Shown piece after piece: positions 1-9,542 of a stretch of DNA of 19,019 nt. A program made the position numbers and the translations under genes. The first letter of the stretch is position 1, and each line of letters begins with the position of its first letter. The notes below the pieces were generated by a model, which made no database searches, was not told where the DNA came from, and was given only the letters and a program-made list of their open reading frames with translations. Origin of the DNA: Alectoria sarmentosa (lineage: Eukaryota > Ascomycota > Lecanoromycetes > Lecanorales > Parmeliaceae); contig WOGZ01000490.1 of the NCBI GenBank assembly GCA_009733775.1, forward strand, positions 1 to 19,019. Reading direction: 5' to 3'.

Positions 1-300
1 GTGGTTGCAGTGGGTACGACCATGACTGTGTGGCTGCGGTGGGTACGGTGGGTACAGTCATGACCATGTGGTTGCAGTGGGTACGGTCATGACTATGTGG
101 TTGCAGTGGGTATGACCATGACTGTGTGGCTGCGGTGGGTACGGTGGGTACGGCCATGACCATGTGGTTGCAATGGGTACGACCATGATTGTGTGGCTGC
201 GGTGGGTACGGCCATGATTATGTGGTTGCAATGGCTCATAACCATGTGGTTGCAATGGGTACGGCCATGATTATGCGATTGCGATGACTTATGGATATGT
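1..300. repeat. G-rich minisatellite, 29-bp unit in 96-bp higher-order repeats
   Basis: The core unit runs gtggttgcagtgggtacg followed by a variable catgac part. Unit starts fall at 1, 30, 68, 97, 126, 164, 193, 222 and 246, with a decayed unit at 275. The spacings are 29, 38, 29, 29, 38, 29, 29, 24 and 29. The 38-bp units carry an extra 9-bp copy of ggtgggtac. The 29-38-29 pattern repeats every 96 bp (starts 1, 97, 193), so this is a higher-order array. Units become diverged to the right, and the array runs off the left edge. The plus strand is rich in GG and GGG runs. TpG and CpA are abundant, so RIP has not touched it. The short open frame across it (58-255, minus) is translated repeat, not a gene. 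Confidence 0.93.
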
Positions 301-340
301 GATGCTCCTTCCTAAATGGTAACGGTTTGATAATGATTTA

Positions 341-391
341 ACAGCCGCTGAACAGCCGTTTGAAAACCTTTTAAAGATGTATAGCGGCTGT
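341..391. repeat. 9-bp perfect inverted repeat (stem-loop)
   Basis: acagccgct at 341-349 is matched by agcggctgt at 383-391, around a 33-base loop. A second partial copy, acagccg, lies at 352-358. Function is unknown; it could be an eroded transposon end or a protein-binding palindrome. Confidence 0.6.
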
Positions 392-421
392 GCAACCATC
401 GTATATCTAATGGAAAACCAA

Positions 422-465
422 CATCGAATGATCATCGAATGATCATCGGATATACATCGAATGTT
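422..465. repeat. 11-bp tandem repeat, four units
   Basis: The unit catcgaatgat occurs exactly at 422-432 and 433-443, followed by the variants catcggatata (444-454) and catcgaatgtt (455-465). It lies just left of the switch to AT-rich sequence. No coding role is apparent. Confidence 0.8.
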
Positions 466-480
466 AAACTTGTATAACGA

Positions 481-719
481 CCATCGTAGTTTTTATTCTT
501 TATAATCTTGAACTTAAATAATATTAAATTAATTGTTATTATTATAATCGATTTAATTATAAATAATTTAATTTTTATAATTTATTTAATAAATAACGAT
601 TTAATTATAATAAACATTTTTTAATTATTATAATTATTTGCTATTATTATTTTAATAATCGCGATTATCTCGTTTTAAAAACCTTTTATTTAAAAAAAAA
701 ATTTAATTATTTAAATTAA
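481..719. other. AT-rich sequence, nothing recognised
   Basis: This is extremely AT-rich sequence at the left end of the RIP-affected block. It could be the 3' continuation of the Gag relic to its right, cut off near 480, but no protein similarity is visible. Confidence 0.5.
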
Positions 720-2303
720 GTCGACGATATTAAAGCGAACGTATTTAAAAGATTAACGATTTAAAATCGAAATGTTATAGTAAAAAAGTTGTCTTATAAA
801 ACGTATCGTCGATTTAATAAATAATTATATGATTAATTATTATAAACATTTTATCTTTTATCGTAAAATTTATATTAATAATCAAAAAATTGATTTGAAT
901 AAGAATTAAAATTAAATAAGTAATTTTCAAAATTTTATTAATTTTAACGATTAACATTTAATTAACTTTATCGTAAATTTTATTAAAAGCTTTCGATAAT
1001 GCGTTATTAAAATAAATTTTAAAGTCTTAAACGAGACAATTTAAATCAATTTTTTTTTAATTTAAACATTTAAATAAATGAAGAAATTGATATCATAATA
1101 AAAGTCGAGTTTACGAAAACACGTAATTCGATAATAATATTTTAATAAATAAATGTTAATTAATTTTCGATATTATTAATATTAATAAAGTTAATATAAC
1201 GAATAATTACTTGCATATATTCGAATAACTCTTTTCAATTATATACATTTATTAAAATATATTTCTTCGCAATAAAATAAGTAAATGTTATTTTAATAAA
1301 CTTTTTAAATCGATATAATAATAATTTACATTATTTTTCGATATTGTTGTTAATTCGTAAATCGAGCTTTTCAAAATTAAATAATTTAATAATATATTAA
1401 AATAAAATCATATCTTTTAAAATCGTGTTAAGGTTAATTTTAATTATTAAAAAGCTTTTTATAATAACAACATTTCGTAAACGTTCGATAAAGATAATAA
1501 TGTTATAAAAATAAATGTTTTTATTTATTATAACGATTTCGTTTTTATCGTAAAATCTGTCGAAATGAAAATTAAAGTAATTAAAATTTAATAAATTTTA
1601 ACGATTTAATAAAAAGATGTTTACTTCGTTAATTAAATTCTATAAATTTAAATCTTTTCACGAATTTTTTGAGTTTATCGATATTTATAAATGTTATAAA
1701 ATTTGAATAATAATTTTTTATATAACAATATTAATTTTTTATTATAATGATTAATAATTAATAATTGAAATAAAATTCGAATTTAAAAAAGATATATTAT
1801 TATCGTAAATCGTCGTTTTCACGAAGATTTTAAATGTAATAAAACGACGTGATAAGTTCATTGAGATAATGTTTAATAATTACTTTTATTTTTATCGAGT
1901 AAATGAATTAAACGAGATAATATTTATTAATAAAAACTTTAATAACTCGATTAATTGTTTAATAAAATCGTCGAAGATTTTAATAATTTTACGAAAAAAA
2001 GATTTATTAATGATTTAATTAAGTGATTATAATATTATTAATTCGAATTTTAACGAGTTGAATCTCGCTTTTATCTTGTTATCTTATAACGTGATTAAGA
2101 ATTTTAAAAGTTTTAAAGGTTTAAAGCTATGAGTGATAAAGTAACGAATTACGTTTTTTGCAATAAGTTTTAATAAATTAAGATGAAAATGAATTATATC
2201 GATGAAATCGTCGATTTAAACGATTAATGTAATTATTTTTCGCTTGAAAAAAATACGAATTTCGTCGATTTCGACGATATAGTTTATTAATTTGAAATAA
2301 ATA
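720..2303 (-). pseudogene. Element A: RIP-degraded Gag-like gene with Gln/Asn-rich tail
   Basis: Reading the minus strand leftward from about 2303, one frame continues for about 1.5 kb, interrupted mainly by TAA codons of the kind RIP makes from CAA. Between about 1530 and 1100 the frame gives INKNIYFYNIIIFIERLRNV, then YRFKKFIKITFTYF, then LFEYMQVIIRYINF. This pattern (a Y-x-DV-x-F-x-RL helix, an RFK block, an R-EP-EY-x-Q-x-I-R block) resembles the Gag-like protein of many Pezizomycotina Gypsy elements, and the Gag of element C at 16780-17640 in this window. Downstream, from about 980 to 720, most sense codons are Asn, Gln, Tyr or Phe and TAA is very frequent, suggesting an ancestral Gln/Asn-rich tail. 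No protease or RT follows, because the AT-rich block ends near 480, and no LTR is visible on either side. The family call is from memory of motif order, and the exact ends are uncertain. Confidence 0.55.
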
Positions 2304-2747
2304 AGTAACTTAAATAAGCAATATAAAAACGTTAATAATAAATTTAAAACATTAATTAAAGCGTTTATAAAAGATTTTTATAACGTAAATTAATAATGAA
2401 GAAGCTTTTAAATTATATAATAATTAATTAATATCGTATAAATGTTACTATTATATTATAAAAGTAATATAAATATTTATTAATAATGTATAAATTAATT
2501 TGTTTTTTCTTATAAAAATTAGTTATATATATTTTTATTAAATAATTATTTCAATAAAATATTTATTAAGCAAATATAGTTATTTATTAAGTAAGATAAA
2601 TATTTTAATAAAATAAATACTTTATATCGTAAAATTTTCAATAGCAATTAATTGCGCAAATTTAAATATTTTTTAAAATATTTATTATAAATAAAATTAA
2701 TCAAATTAAATAATTGCAATTTTGTTTAATTATTATGTTAATTAATG
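2304..2747. other. AT-rich sequence, nothing recognised
   Basis: This may hold the 5' leader of element A, since it lies upstream of that gene on the minus strand. I see no LTR, gene or repeat that I can defend. Confidence 0.5.
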
Positions 2748-3023
2748 TACACGTTTTATTATTACGATAATATATAATTTATTATCGCATTATTGCGATA
2801 ATAAAAAATATAAATAAAATAACAAATATAAAAAAAGATTTAACACTTATTAATATTAATGTTAATCTTATAATGTTAATGTTATTGTTGTTAAAAAATG
2901 AAAATGAAAATGAAATTTCAATTTCATTAACATTATTTTTAAATAATAATAATAATAAGATTATAATAATTATAAAGCGATAATAAAGATAATAATATCT
3001 CGTAATAACGATAACAACGTATC
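2748..3023. mobile_element. Possible MITE: imperfect terminal inverted repeats with internal palindromes
   Basis: The stretch ttattacgataatatataa with its flanks (2754-2795) resembles the reverse complement of 2976-3014 (ttattacgagatattatt and on to ttattatcgc), with small indels. Outer parts (an acgtt near each end) also match loosely. Inside lie a stem at 2781-2788/2795-2802 (attatcgc/gcgataat), a stem with arms aatgttaatg at 2872-2881 and cattaacatt at 2925-2934, and an AAT trinucleotide run at 2943-2958. The open frame here (2782-3027, minus) translates to Ile/Leu/Phe runs and is not a credible protein. In DNA this AT-rich, imperfect inverted repeats can arise by chance, so confidence is low. 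No target duplication was identified. Confidence 0.3.
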
Positions 3024-3093
3024 GCAATACAATTATAAAATACTCGCATTTTATTAATTAAAATAATAATATTCACGATTGTGTTATAATTAA

Positions 3094-3283
3094 TATAAAG
3101 TTATATTATATAAGTGTATTAAATAAAATAGTTAAGTGAGAAGAAAATATATACATTAAAAAAACATTTATATAAAAATAAATGTCTCTGCTAAGACACG
3201 TTAAGCTCAATCGAATAATGTAAAAAAAATATAATATTAAAAAAAAGTTAACTTTATTAAAAATGAAAGATACGCTTATAATA
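3094..3283 (-). repeat. Element B LTR, left copy (3' LTR)
   Basis: It matches 9543-9734 from ataaagttatattatataa through aaacatttat to acgcttataata, with most differences being C/T or G/A. This copy keeps more of the older sequence, for example ctctgctaagacacg where the right copy has tttttattaaaacac. It contains a short stem (atttat...ataaat, about 3168-3184). The open frame at 3106-3315 (minus) is LTR sequence, not a gene. Confidence 0.88.
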
Positions 3284-3300
3284 TTATTTTTTTCTTTTAA
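3284..3300 (-). other. Element B polypurine tract candidate
   Basis: Read on the minus strand this is ttaaaagaaaaaaataa, directly abutting the 3' LTR. That is the expected place and composition for the primer of plus-strand DNA synthesis, and it supports the minus orientation. In A/T-rich RIP DNA a run of A is weak evidence by itself. Confidence 0.5.
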
Positions 3301-4049
3301 AAAGCGATATCTCAACGTTATAAAGATCGAAAAAATGTGTTTATAATTTATTTTATATTTTTAAATTTTTAATTAATAATCATTTTCAATTGAAGAAAAT
3401 TAATAATAATAACGATAATAATATATTATAAAAAATTTGTTAATAATATCGTCGATGCTACAATATTTTATCATTTTAAACGTTTAAAAATAACGTAATT
3501 TGATAAAAGATTAACGTTATAATTATCGTTAAAGTATTTTAATATTCAATATTATTTAATATTCGATATTTTAAAAAAAAAATCGTAAAAATTAAACGAT
3601 ATAATTAAATAAAATCTCTCGAATCGAATCGAATCGTAAACGCTAAACATTATTTGAGATTCGTATATATTTTAATAATATTCTTAAAAAGAAAATTCTA
3701 AATTATTATATACGTAATATCGAATGAAATTAAAACGGCGATAGCGAGATTTTATAACGTCGTTGAAAAATTTAAAAAATGTTTATAATATGAATAACAG
3801 AGGTCGCATATTCGTTTAAATCTTAAATTTATATATCGTTATTATCGTTCTTTATCGATTTTATCGTTGAAAAAATAACGTGAAAATGCATCGCACGATA
3901 ATCAACGAATCGAAAATATATATATATATATTATTACTCGATGTGACAATAATAACGTATAAAAAAAATGAAAGAAAAAAAATGAATAATTAATTTTTTT
4001 TATAATTTAATAATTAATTCAATCGAATAACGTATAATTATTTTATTAT
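3301..4049 (-). other. Element B 3' untranslated region, nothing recognised
   Basis: This lies between the chromodomain remnant and the 3' LTR. Translation of the minus strand shows no recognisable domain. A tiny patch near 3770-3820 keeps a few more G/C bases. Confidence 0.5.
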
Positions 4050-4200
4050 AATTCATTTAAAAATCTTTTATAAAAATCTTTTATTACGTTTTTTGCATAA
4101 TCGAATTCGTTTTTATTAATATTATATTAATTAAAATCTTTATCAACGTTTTTTCATTTAATTTTATATTTAAAACGATTTTATAATCTTTTAAAATTTG
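4050..4200 (-). pseudogene. Element B chromodomain remnant
   Basis: Minus-strand translation from 4195 gives FKYKIK, a stop, then KNVDKDFN, a stop, then YNINKNEFDYAKNVIKDF. It aligns with the C-terminal chromodomain of fungal chromoviruses (YKVKW-x-GY, D-x-x-WY, F-x-x-A-x-x-L/V-x-x-F). Both stops sit where the conserved Trp residues belong, as RIP of TGG predicts. The domain binds methylated histone H3 and directs integration to heterochromatin in related elements. Confidence 0.7.
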
Positions 4201-4619
4201 ATATATTTTCAATTATTCAATTGTTTTTATTTTTGACGATGATAATTAAAAAAAAAATCTTTTAATTAAATAATAAATTGATAATAACGAAATTTAAGAA
4301 TTTGAAATAAAAAACGTTATAAATCTTTATGATCTTAAATAATTTTAGTTTATAGAAAAAATAATAACGAATATAATTTTAAATAAATCGAACATTTTAT
4401 CGTTCAATTTTTTTAGAAATTTTATCGATAACGATGTTTTTATTATTAAAAAAACGAAATCGTTTTTTTTAAACGTTATATTTTTCTTATGATAATTAAT
4501 TTATTCGATTATCGTAAATTGTATTTTGGTTAAATTATCGCGTATATAAATGAAAATGTTTTATATATAATCGATAACATTTTTTATTTTTATAACATTA
4601 AAACGTTTTCGTATAATAA

Positions 4620-5400
4620 CATAATTAATAATATTAAAGTTAAAACTTATACGAAAATAAAAATCTTATTTATATAAAAAAGCGACATATTTATAAAAAT
4701 TAAAACATTATTATTATTTATAAATTCGATTATAAATATTTGTTTAATTTAATCGTTTTATATATAATTATAATAAATTCGCAAATAACGTCTTAAATTT
4801 TAATTATTTCATTTCGTTTATCTATATATTTTAAAATAAAAAATCGTAAATAATTTAAATTCAATAATGAATCTTTTATAAAAAGATTTTTATATTATAA
4901 TAACGAATTATAAACCTCGATTGAACATTATTAATATAAATAATTTATATATATAAAAAACTTCTTTAATAAACATTTTAATAATACTTTTAATAAATAT
5001 ATTATCATCTTTCGTTATTTATAATATATAATAACACTTTTTAATTAAACGATTAATTACGACTTATATAACGTTATAATCTTTTATTAATAAAAAATCG
5101 ACGATGAAATTCATAAAAAGGTTTTATTAACATTTTTGTAAAATTGAAAATAATTATAATAAATCATATTTACGATATTTAAAAGTTTTAATTCTTTTGC
5201 AAATATAATAATTATTAACATATATAACGATTGTCGTTTTTATACTTTTTTTAATAATATTCTCGTTTAAATAATTCATGTATATAAACGACTTTTAAAT
5301 AATTATATATAAATTAATTATATATCTCTTAAATGATAATCGTGTACATAAATTCAAAAATTTATAACCGATTTTTATAATAAAAAACATCGTTCGTGAT
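4620..5400 (-). pseudogene. Element B integrase remnant
   Basis: The N-terminal zinc-finger end reads YYICKRIKTFKYRKYDLL (CxxC with the first Cys now Tyr). The RNase-H-fold core follows: MNFIVDFLLIKDYNV (first catalytic Asp now Asn, codon 5109-5111), INRLIKKCYYI, then FNRGL (second catalytic Asp now Asn, codon 4920-4922). The end of the core appears as LRRYLRIYYNYIQND-type sequence and NNNNVLIFINMSLFYINK (the NN-x-x-x-S-x-x-x-S-PF-Y block). The order and spacing fit Ty3/Gypsy integrases well. Confidence 0.85.
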
Positions 5401-6089
5401 AACGCATTTATTTAATATAATATTTCTCAATTTTTTTTATTATTATTAATAATTATTTCGCGTATTTCGTTATATTCGTTATCGATTTTATTTGCTTCGA
5501 ACATTTTATGATAAAAAGAATTATTGATAACATTAATTTCGAATTCGATGTTATCAAAATTTAAATACTTTAATATAAAAATAATTTAATATTGTTATTG
5601 AAATCGTTTATTTATAAAATCGATAAATTTAAATTCAATTATTCGAGTGAAGATATTAATTTTATAATTTTATAATTTCGAACGATAAATAATTTTGATG
5701 TTATATTTAAATAACATATTTAATTATTGAATTCAATAACGATTTAAATCACGACCTTTCGCAAAATACATAAAATCTTTTTAATTTATAAATATCTTAA
5801 TCGAAATATCGATATATTTTAATTCAAATCGTTAATGTTTTAAATATCGAATAATAATAAATAAATTTTTATCGTAGATTTAATAATTATATTCGATCGA
5901 AATTAGATTTTTATTATAAAAGATTATTAAATATAAAACGTTTTCATTATTTATTATAATATTATAATAATATTCTCTTATTAACATAATTTAAAAAATT
6001 CGTTTTCAAAATTGTCTTTTTAAATTTATCGAAATGTCGTAAAATGAGAACTTTTATAACGTTGATTTTCAACTTATTAAAAACTTTTT

Positions 6090-6640
6090 AATAGATAAAT
6101 GATTATTCAAAAATAATTCTTTTTTTTATTAATCGAATTATCGATTTAATAATCTCTAAAAAATCTCATATAAACTTTTATAAAAGTTACAAAAGTCGAT
6201 AAAAACTTACATTTTCTTTGAAGTTATAAATGTGATTCAATTAACGACGACTTAGATTTTAATCGAATTTATTTATAATTTATCGATAAATACGAATAAA
6301 CTTAAAAATTTAATTTCTTAAACATAAAATTTACATAAAATTTACATAAAATTTACATTTATTTATAAATCGATTTCGCGTAATTTTTGAAAAATTAATC
6401 GAACGTGTAAAACGTATTTCTTTTTTATCTTATTATAAATAAATATATCGTTTAAATATACTTAACAAAATTCATTTAAATATTCAAAAAAAATGTCGTT
6501 CATATATTGTTAATAAATAATAAATTCATTTATTAATTCAAATGAAAACATTCGATATTTATATATTTTTAAAAAAATAACAAAATTAAAATTTTCGTTA
6601 TTTAAATGCATTCGAAATTTATTAAAAATAATAATAATAT
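6090..6640 (-). pseudogene. Element B reverse transcriptase remnant
   Basis: The minus strand reads YKYRMFSFELINEF (for the family's Y-x-MPFGLTNAP block), YMNDIFFEYLNEFC, then VYLNDIFIYN at 6461-6432. VYLND is the catalytic palm motif, Y-[VLI]-DD in active enzymes; the first Asp codon is now AAC (6450-6452). The frame goes on through HVRLIFQKLREIDL, an 11-bp triplication, EIKFLSLFV and FIDFCNFYKSLYEIF (thumb/connection, F-x-x-FYRRFI in relatives). Confidence 0.87.
6322..6358. repeat. 11-bp triplication within element B RT
   Basis: acataaaattt occurs three times without a mismatch (6322-6332, 6333-6343, 6344-6354), followed by acat. It falls just where the family has the DKCEF-type motif after YxDD: the reading frame gives CKFYV on its far side and INV on its near side. 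Both flanks stay in the same frame, so the net change is consistent with a small in-frame expansion. Confidence 0.85.
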
Positions 6641-7462
6641 CAAATCGTATAAAATATTTATAATCTTATATTTTTATTAAAATTCTATTTATTATAAAAC
6701 AAAATATCGATTTTTTTTAAATAATAACATTCAATTTTCGATAATTTATATAAAAACGTAAATTTTTATATAAATTTTTAATAAATAAAATAAATAACAT
6801 GAATGAAACATAATTAAAATAAATAAATTCTTTTTTAAAATGTTCGTTTAAATATTTCTTGACTTATTCGAATTTATGACTTAATATTAAATATATTCGA
6901 CTTTTAAATAATGCATTTTTATTTATCTTTTCAACGAATTTAAATTTATAATTATAAAAACGATATAAAAATAATATATTCGTTTATGATTTATTAAAAA
7001 TATTTATATAAATATAATAATTCATAAAAGTTTAATAAACATCTTTTATAAAATGAAAATTTCAACATTATTAATTTGAACATTTTTTGACATATAAGAT
7101 TATAAAATCTTTTATATTTAATTTCAAAATTATATAAATATAATTTATTAAATAATATGCGATTATCTCATTACAATTATGATATAATCTCGAAAAAATT
7201 ACTGAAAATATCATAAATCTCATTCATTATTAAAAGAAAAAGCTCGTTTTTTTATTTTGAATTAAATAATAATAAATCGATGCGTCAATTTTAATAATGT
7301 CGATAAAATTAAATTTCTTAATCATTTTTTTTGAATATCTTAAACTTTGATATTAATTTTTTTTTGAGATATTTTTGAAATAATTCATATCGAAATTATC
7401 TTTATTCGATTTATTATAAATAATAAATTCAAAAAATTATATAATAACAATAAATAATATTG

Positions 7463-7770
7463 TTAATAAAAACGATAAATTCTCAAATATTGATATTTTA
7501 TTATTGTTATATTTATATCGTTTAAATATAAATAATATCTTATTTTTAAACATATCGAAAACGATTTTATATTTATTTGTTTATAATTTTCGAAAATTAA
7601 ATCGTATTGTTTTAACGAAACGATAAAAATAAAATAAAATACTTTTTTATAATCGTGTACGTTCAAAATAAATAAAAAACAATAAATGATAAATTATTTA
7701 AATAATCATTTATCATATTTTTTTAACAAATTAAATTTAAAAAAATAATCAGATTCGAGTTATAAGCGTT
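7463..7770 (-). pseudogene. Element B aspartic protease remnant
   Basis: An open stretch (7666-7463) includes VHDYKKVFYFIFIVSLKQYDL, resembling the flap-to-C-terminal part of Gypsy proteases (the YDLILG segment), with LIFEN where LILGx is expected. Just upstream, codons at 7761-7753 read Asn-Ser-Asn, a plausible RIP product of the catalytic Asp-Ser-Gly. The position, between gag and RT, fits. The active-site assignment is an inference. Confidence 0.55.
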
Positions 7771-7789
7771 TATATATTTCAAAAACGAA

Positions 7790-9180
7790 AATCTTATTAA
7801 TAACGATATAAATTTCGATATATTCGCAATTTATAAAAAAATTCGTAAATGTTATTTATAGATTTTATAATAATAATGTAATTATTATTCGAAAGGGTTA
7901 ACGTGTTAAAAAATTATTCGAAATATTCGTTTAACACACGTTCGTATTATCTTTTATCGTAATTTTGAAAAAAATCAAATTTTTTCCGAATTATTCGAAG
8001 AGTTTTTTTCGAAAATTATATAAATTATTATTATTATTATTCACTTTTATAACGTGTATTTAAATAATCTTTTTATTCGATTAAAAATAATTACGTTTAA
8101 TATATTTAATTTAATTATAATTATAACATATAAGCTTTTTAATATCAACTTTAATTTTAATTTTAATAAATAAAATCGATATAATAAATATTATAAATAT
8201 TATAATAATGCGAATAATTTTCATTATTATTAAGATAATTAATTTTCTTATTGAAAATGTTATTTTAAATGTGAATGTTTTAAACTTTTTTTCGTATTTA
8301 ACACGTTAAACGTTATTCAATTTTCGTAAGTATTTTTTAATAAATATTAATTCGTTGAAATCTTCATATGCGTCTTAACTCTTTTATAAACTTTCACGAA
8401 TCTTTAAACGTAAATATCGTATTGTATTATTTTTATATTCTTTAATAACTTAATTAAATCGAATAAAATCGTCGTAAATTTTTATAAAAGATATAAAATT
8501 TTACTAAAATGAGTTATATTATCGCTTCGCATTATTTTATTAATTTATAATTTCATAAATGTTAACTAAATCATTTATTATTTCTTTATAAAATTCGTAT
8601 AAATTCGAATAATTTTTTAATCGACGTTTTATTATTTATTTTAAAACTTTTTTTCAATTTAAAAATAACATAAATTAATTTAAATTCAATAATAAAATAT
8701 TAATTATAATTAATAATAAACTTGTAATTCATTTTGAAATCAATTATTTTATATAAAATTCTTTTTATTCGTAATAATAAAAAAATCAAATAATTTAAAA
8801 GATTTAATCTTTTTAAAAATTAATTTATTGAATTTTCTAGCATAAAAATCCTTATCGATAATAATTATTTAAAATTGTTTTTCGAGAATATTATTATTAT
8901 TTTGCAATTTCTTATATTATATTGCAAATTGGTTAAATTTATCACGCTCGATACGAATGTTTTTAATTATTTTTTAAATATCAATAAACTACTTTTTTGA
9001 GTACGTTTGAAATTGTGTTAAATTAACGATGTCTTAAACGATATCGATGTCAGCAGCTTTTTCTTTAAAAATAAATGATAATGAAACAACGTTATGATTT
9101 TTCTTATGTCGTCGCCGACTCTTTGCGAGAAAACTTGATAATGCGAAGCGGAGAAGGTCGACTTTAAAAGATTATAAAAT
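7790..9180 (-). pseudogene. gag: Element B gag remnant
   Basis: The gene would encode the capsid protein that packages the element's RNA. On the minus strand from about 9180 a readable stretch gives LSFIFKEKAADIDIV, a stop, then DIVNLTQFQTYSKK; further on come IRIERDKFNQFAI, then DKDFYARKFNKLIF and SFKLFDFFIITNKKNF near 8850-8770. The last resembles the LPDPP-x-F-x-DGK-x-P block that opens the capsid domain in many fungal Gypsy Gags. The rest is too degraded to follow. Codons near 9160-9030 keep much more G/C than the remainder, so RIP was uneven here. This Gag belongs to a different family from those of elements A and C. No start codon can be fixed. Confidence 0.6.
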
Positions 9181-9542
9181 CGTGATTTCTTGTTCGATAA
9201 TGATGTCGTAAAAACTCTAAATATCTCTCATAATGATCTTTCGAACGATATAATCGATGTTATTTAACTTAAATTATATAGCAATAATTGATAAATATTT
9301 CTTTTAATTCGTTAGTTAAACGAATATTTTAATATTTTTTTATATTCGTTATTGTTAACGAAACGATTTATTATCTCGATGCGAATTATTCGAATTTCAA
9401 TTATTATAAACAATTTAACTTAAAAATACGATACTCAATAATTTTTATATCTTAATAAAAGTTTTATTAACACGATTTTTTAAATTCGTTAATTAATATT
9501 AATGAAGTGAATAAGATAATTTGATTATAATATTAAAATCGA

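Larger units (their letters stand above)
301..480. other. Base-balanced spacer between minisatellite and AT-rich block
   Basis: This stretch keeps ordinary base composition and many CpA/TpG steps, and changes abruptly near 480 to RIP-type AT-rich DNA. It holds an inverted repeat and a short tandem repeat, listed separately. No coding frame is visible. It is probably either unique host sequence or a short piece below the length that RIP recognises. Confidence 0.7.
4050..7770 (-). pseudogene. pol: Element B pol remnant (PR-RT-RH-IN-chromodomain)
   Basis: The polyprotein would have made the element's protease, reverse transcriptase, RNase H and integrase, which copy its RNA into DNA and insert it. 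Domains can be followed leftward on the minus strand. Protease: 7770-7463. RT: palm sequence ELINEF, YMNDIFFEYLNEFC, VYLNDIFIYN, then FCNFYKSLYEIF near 6190-6150. Integrase: zinc-finger CYIC, MNFIVDF and FNRG. Chromodomain: FKYKIK and YNVIKDFY-like blocks. Stops are mainly TAA/TGA at positions where relatives have Gln, Arg or Trp. Key residues are altered: RT YLDD-type motif to YLND, integrase catalytic Asp codons to Asn at 5109-5111 and 4920-4922. An 11-bp triplication at 6322-6354 also alters the RT. RNase H must lie between about 6050 and 5450, but I could not place its catalytic residues with certainty. Confidence 0.85.

Noticed and set aside
58..255. Open frame over the minisatellite (His/Pro/Thr-rich peptide)
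   Set aside because: It is translated repeat sequence; units of 29 and 38 bp change frame, and there is no gene context.
1..300. CRISPR array
   Set aside because: Repeats are contiguous with no unique spacers, unit lengths vary, and the window is fungal in character.
2782..3027. Open frame as a membrane protein gene
   Set aside because: Runs of Ile/Leu/Phe come from AT-rich low-complexity and palindromic DNA; no start context or similarity.
3106..3315. Open frame overlapping the LTR
   Set aside because: It lies almost wholly inside the element B LTR, which is repeated at 9543-9734 where the frame is not conserved.
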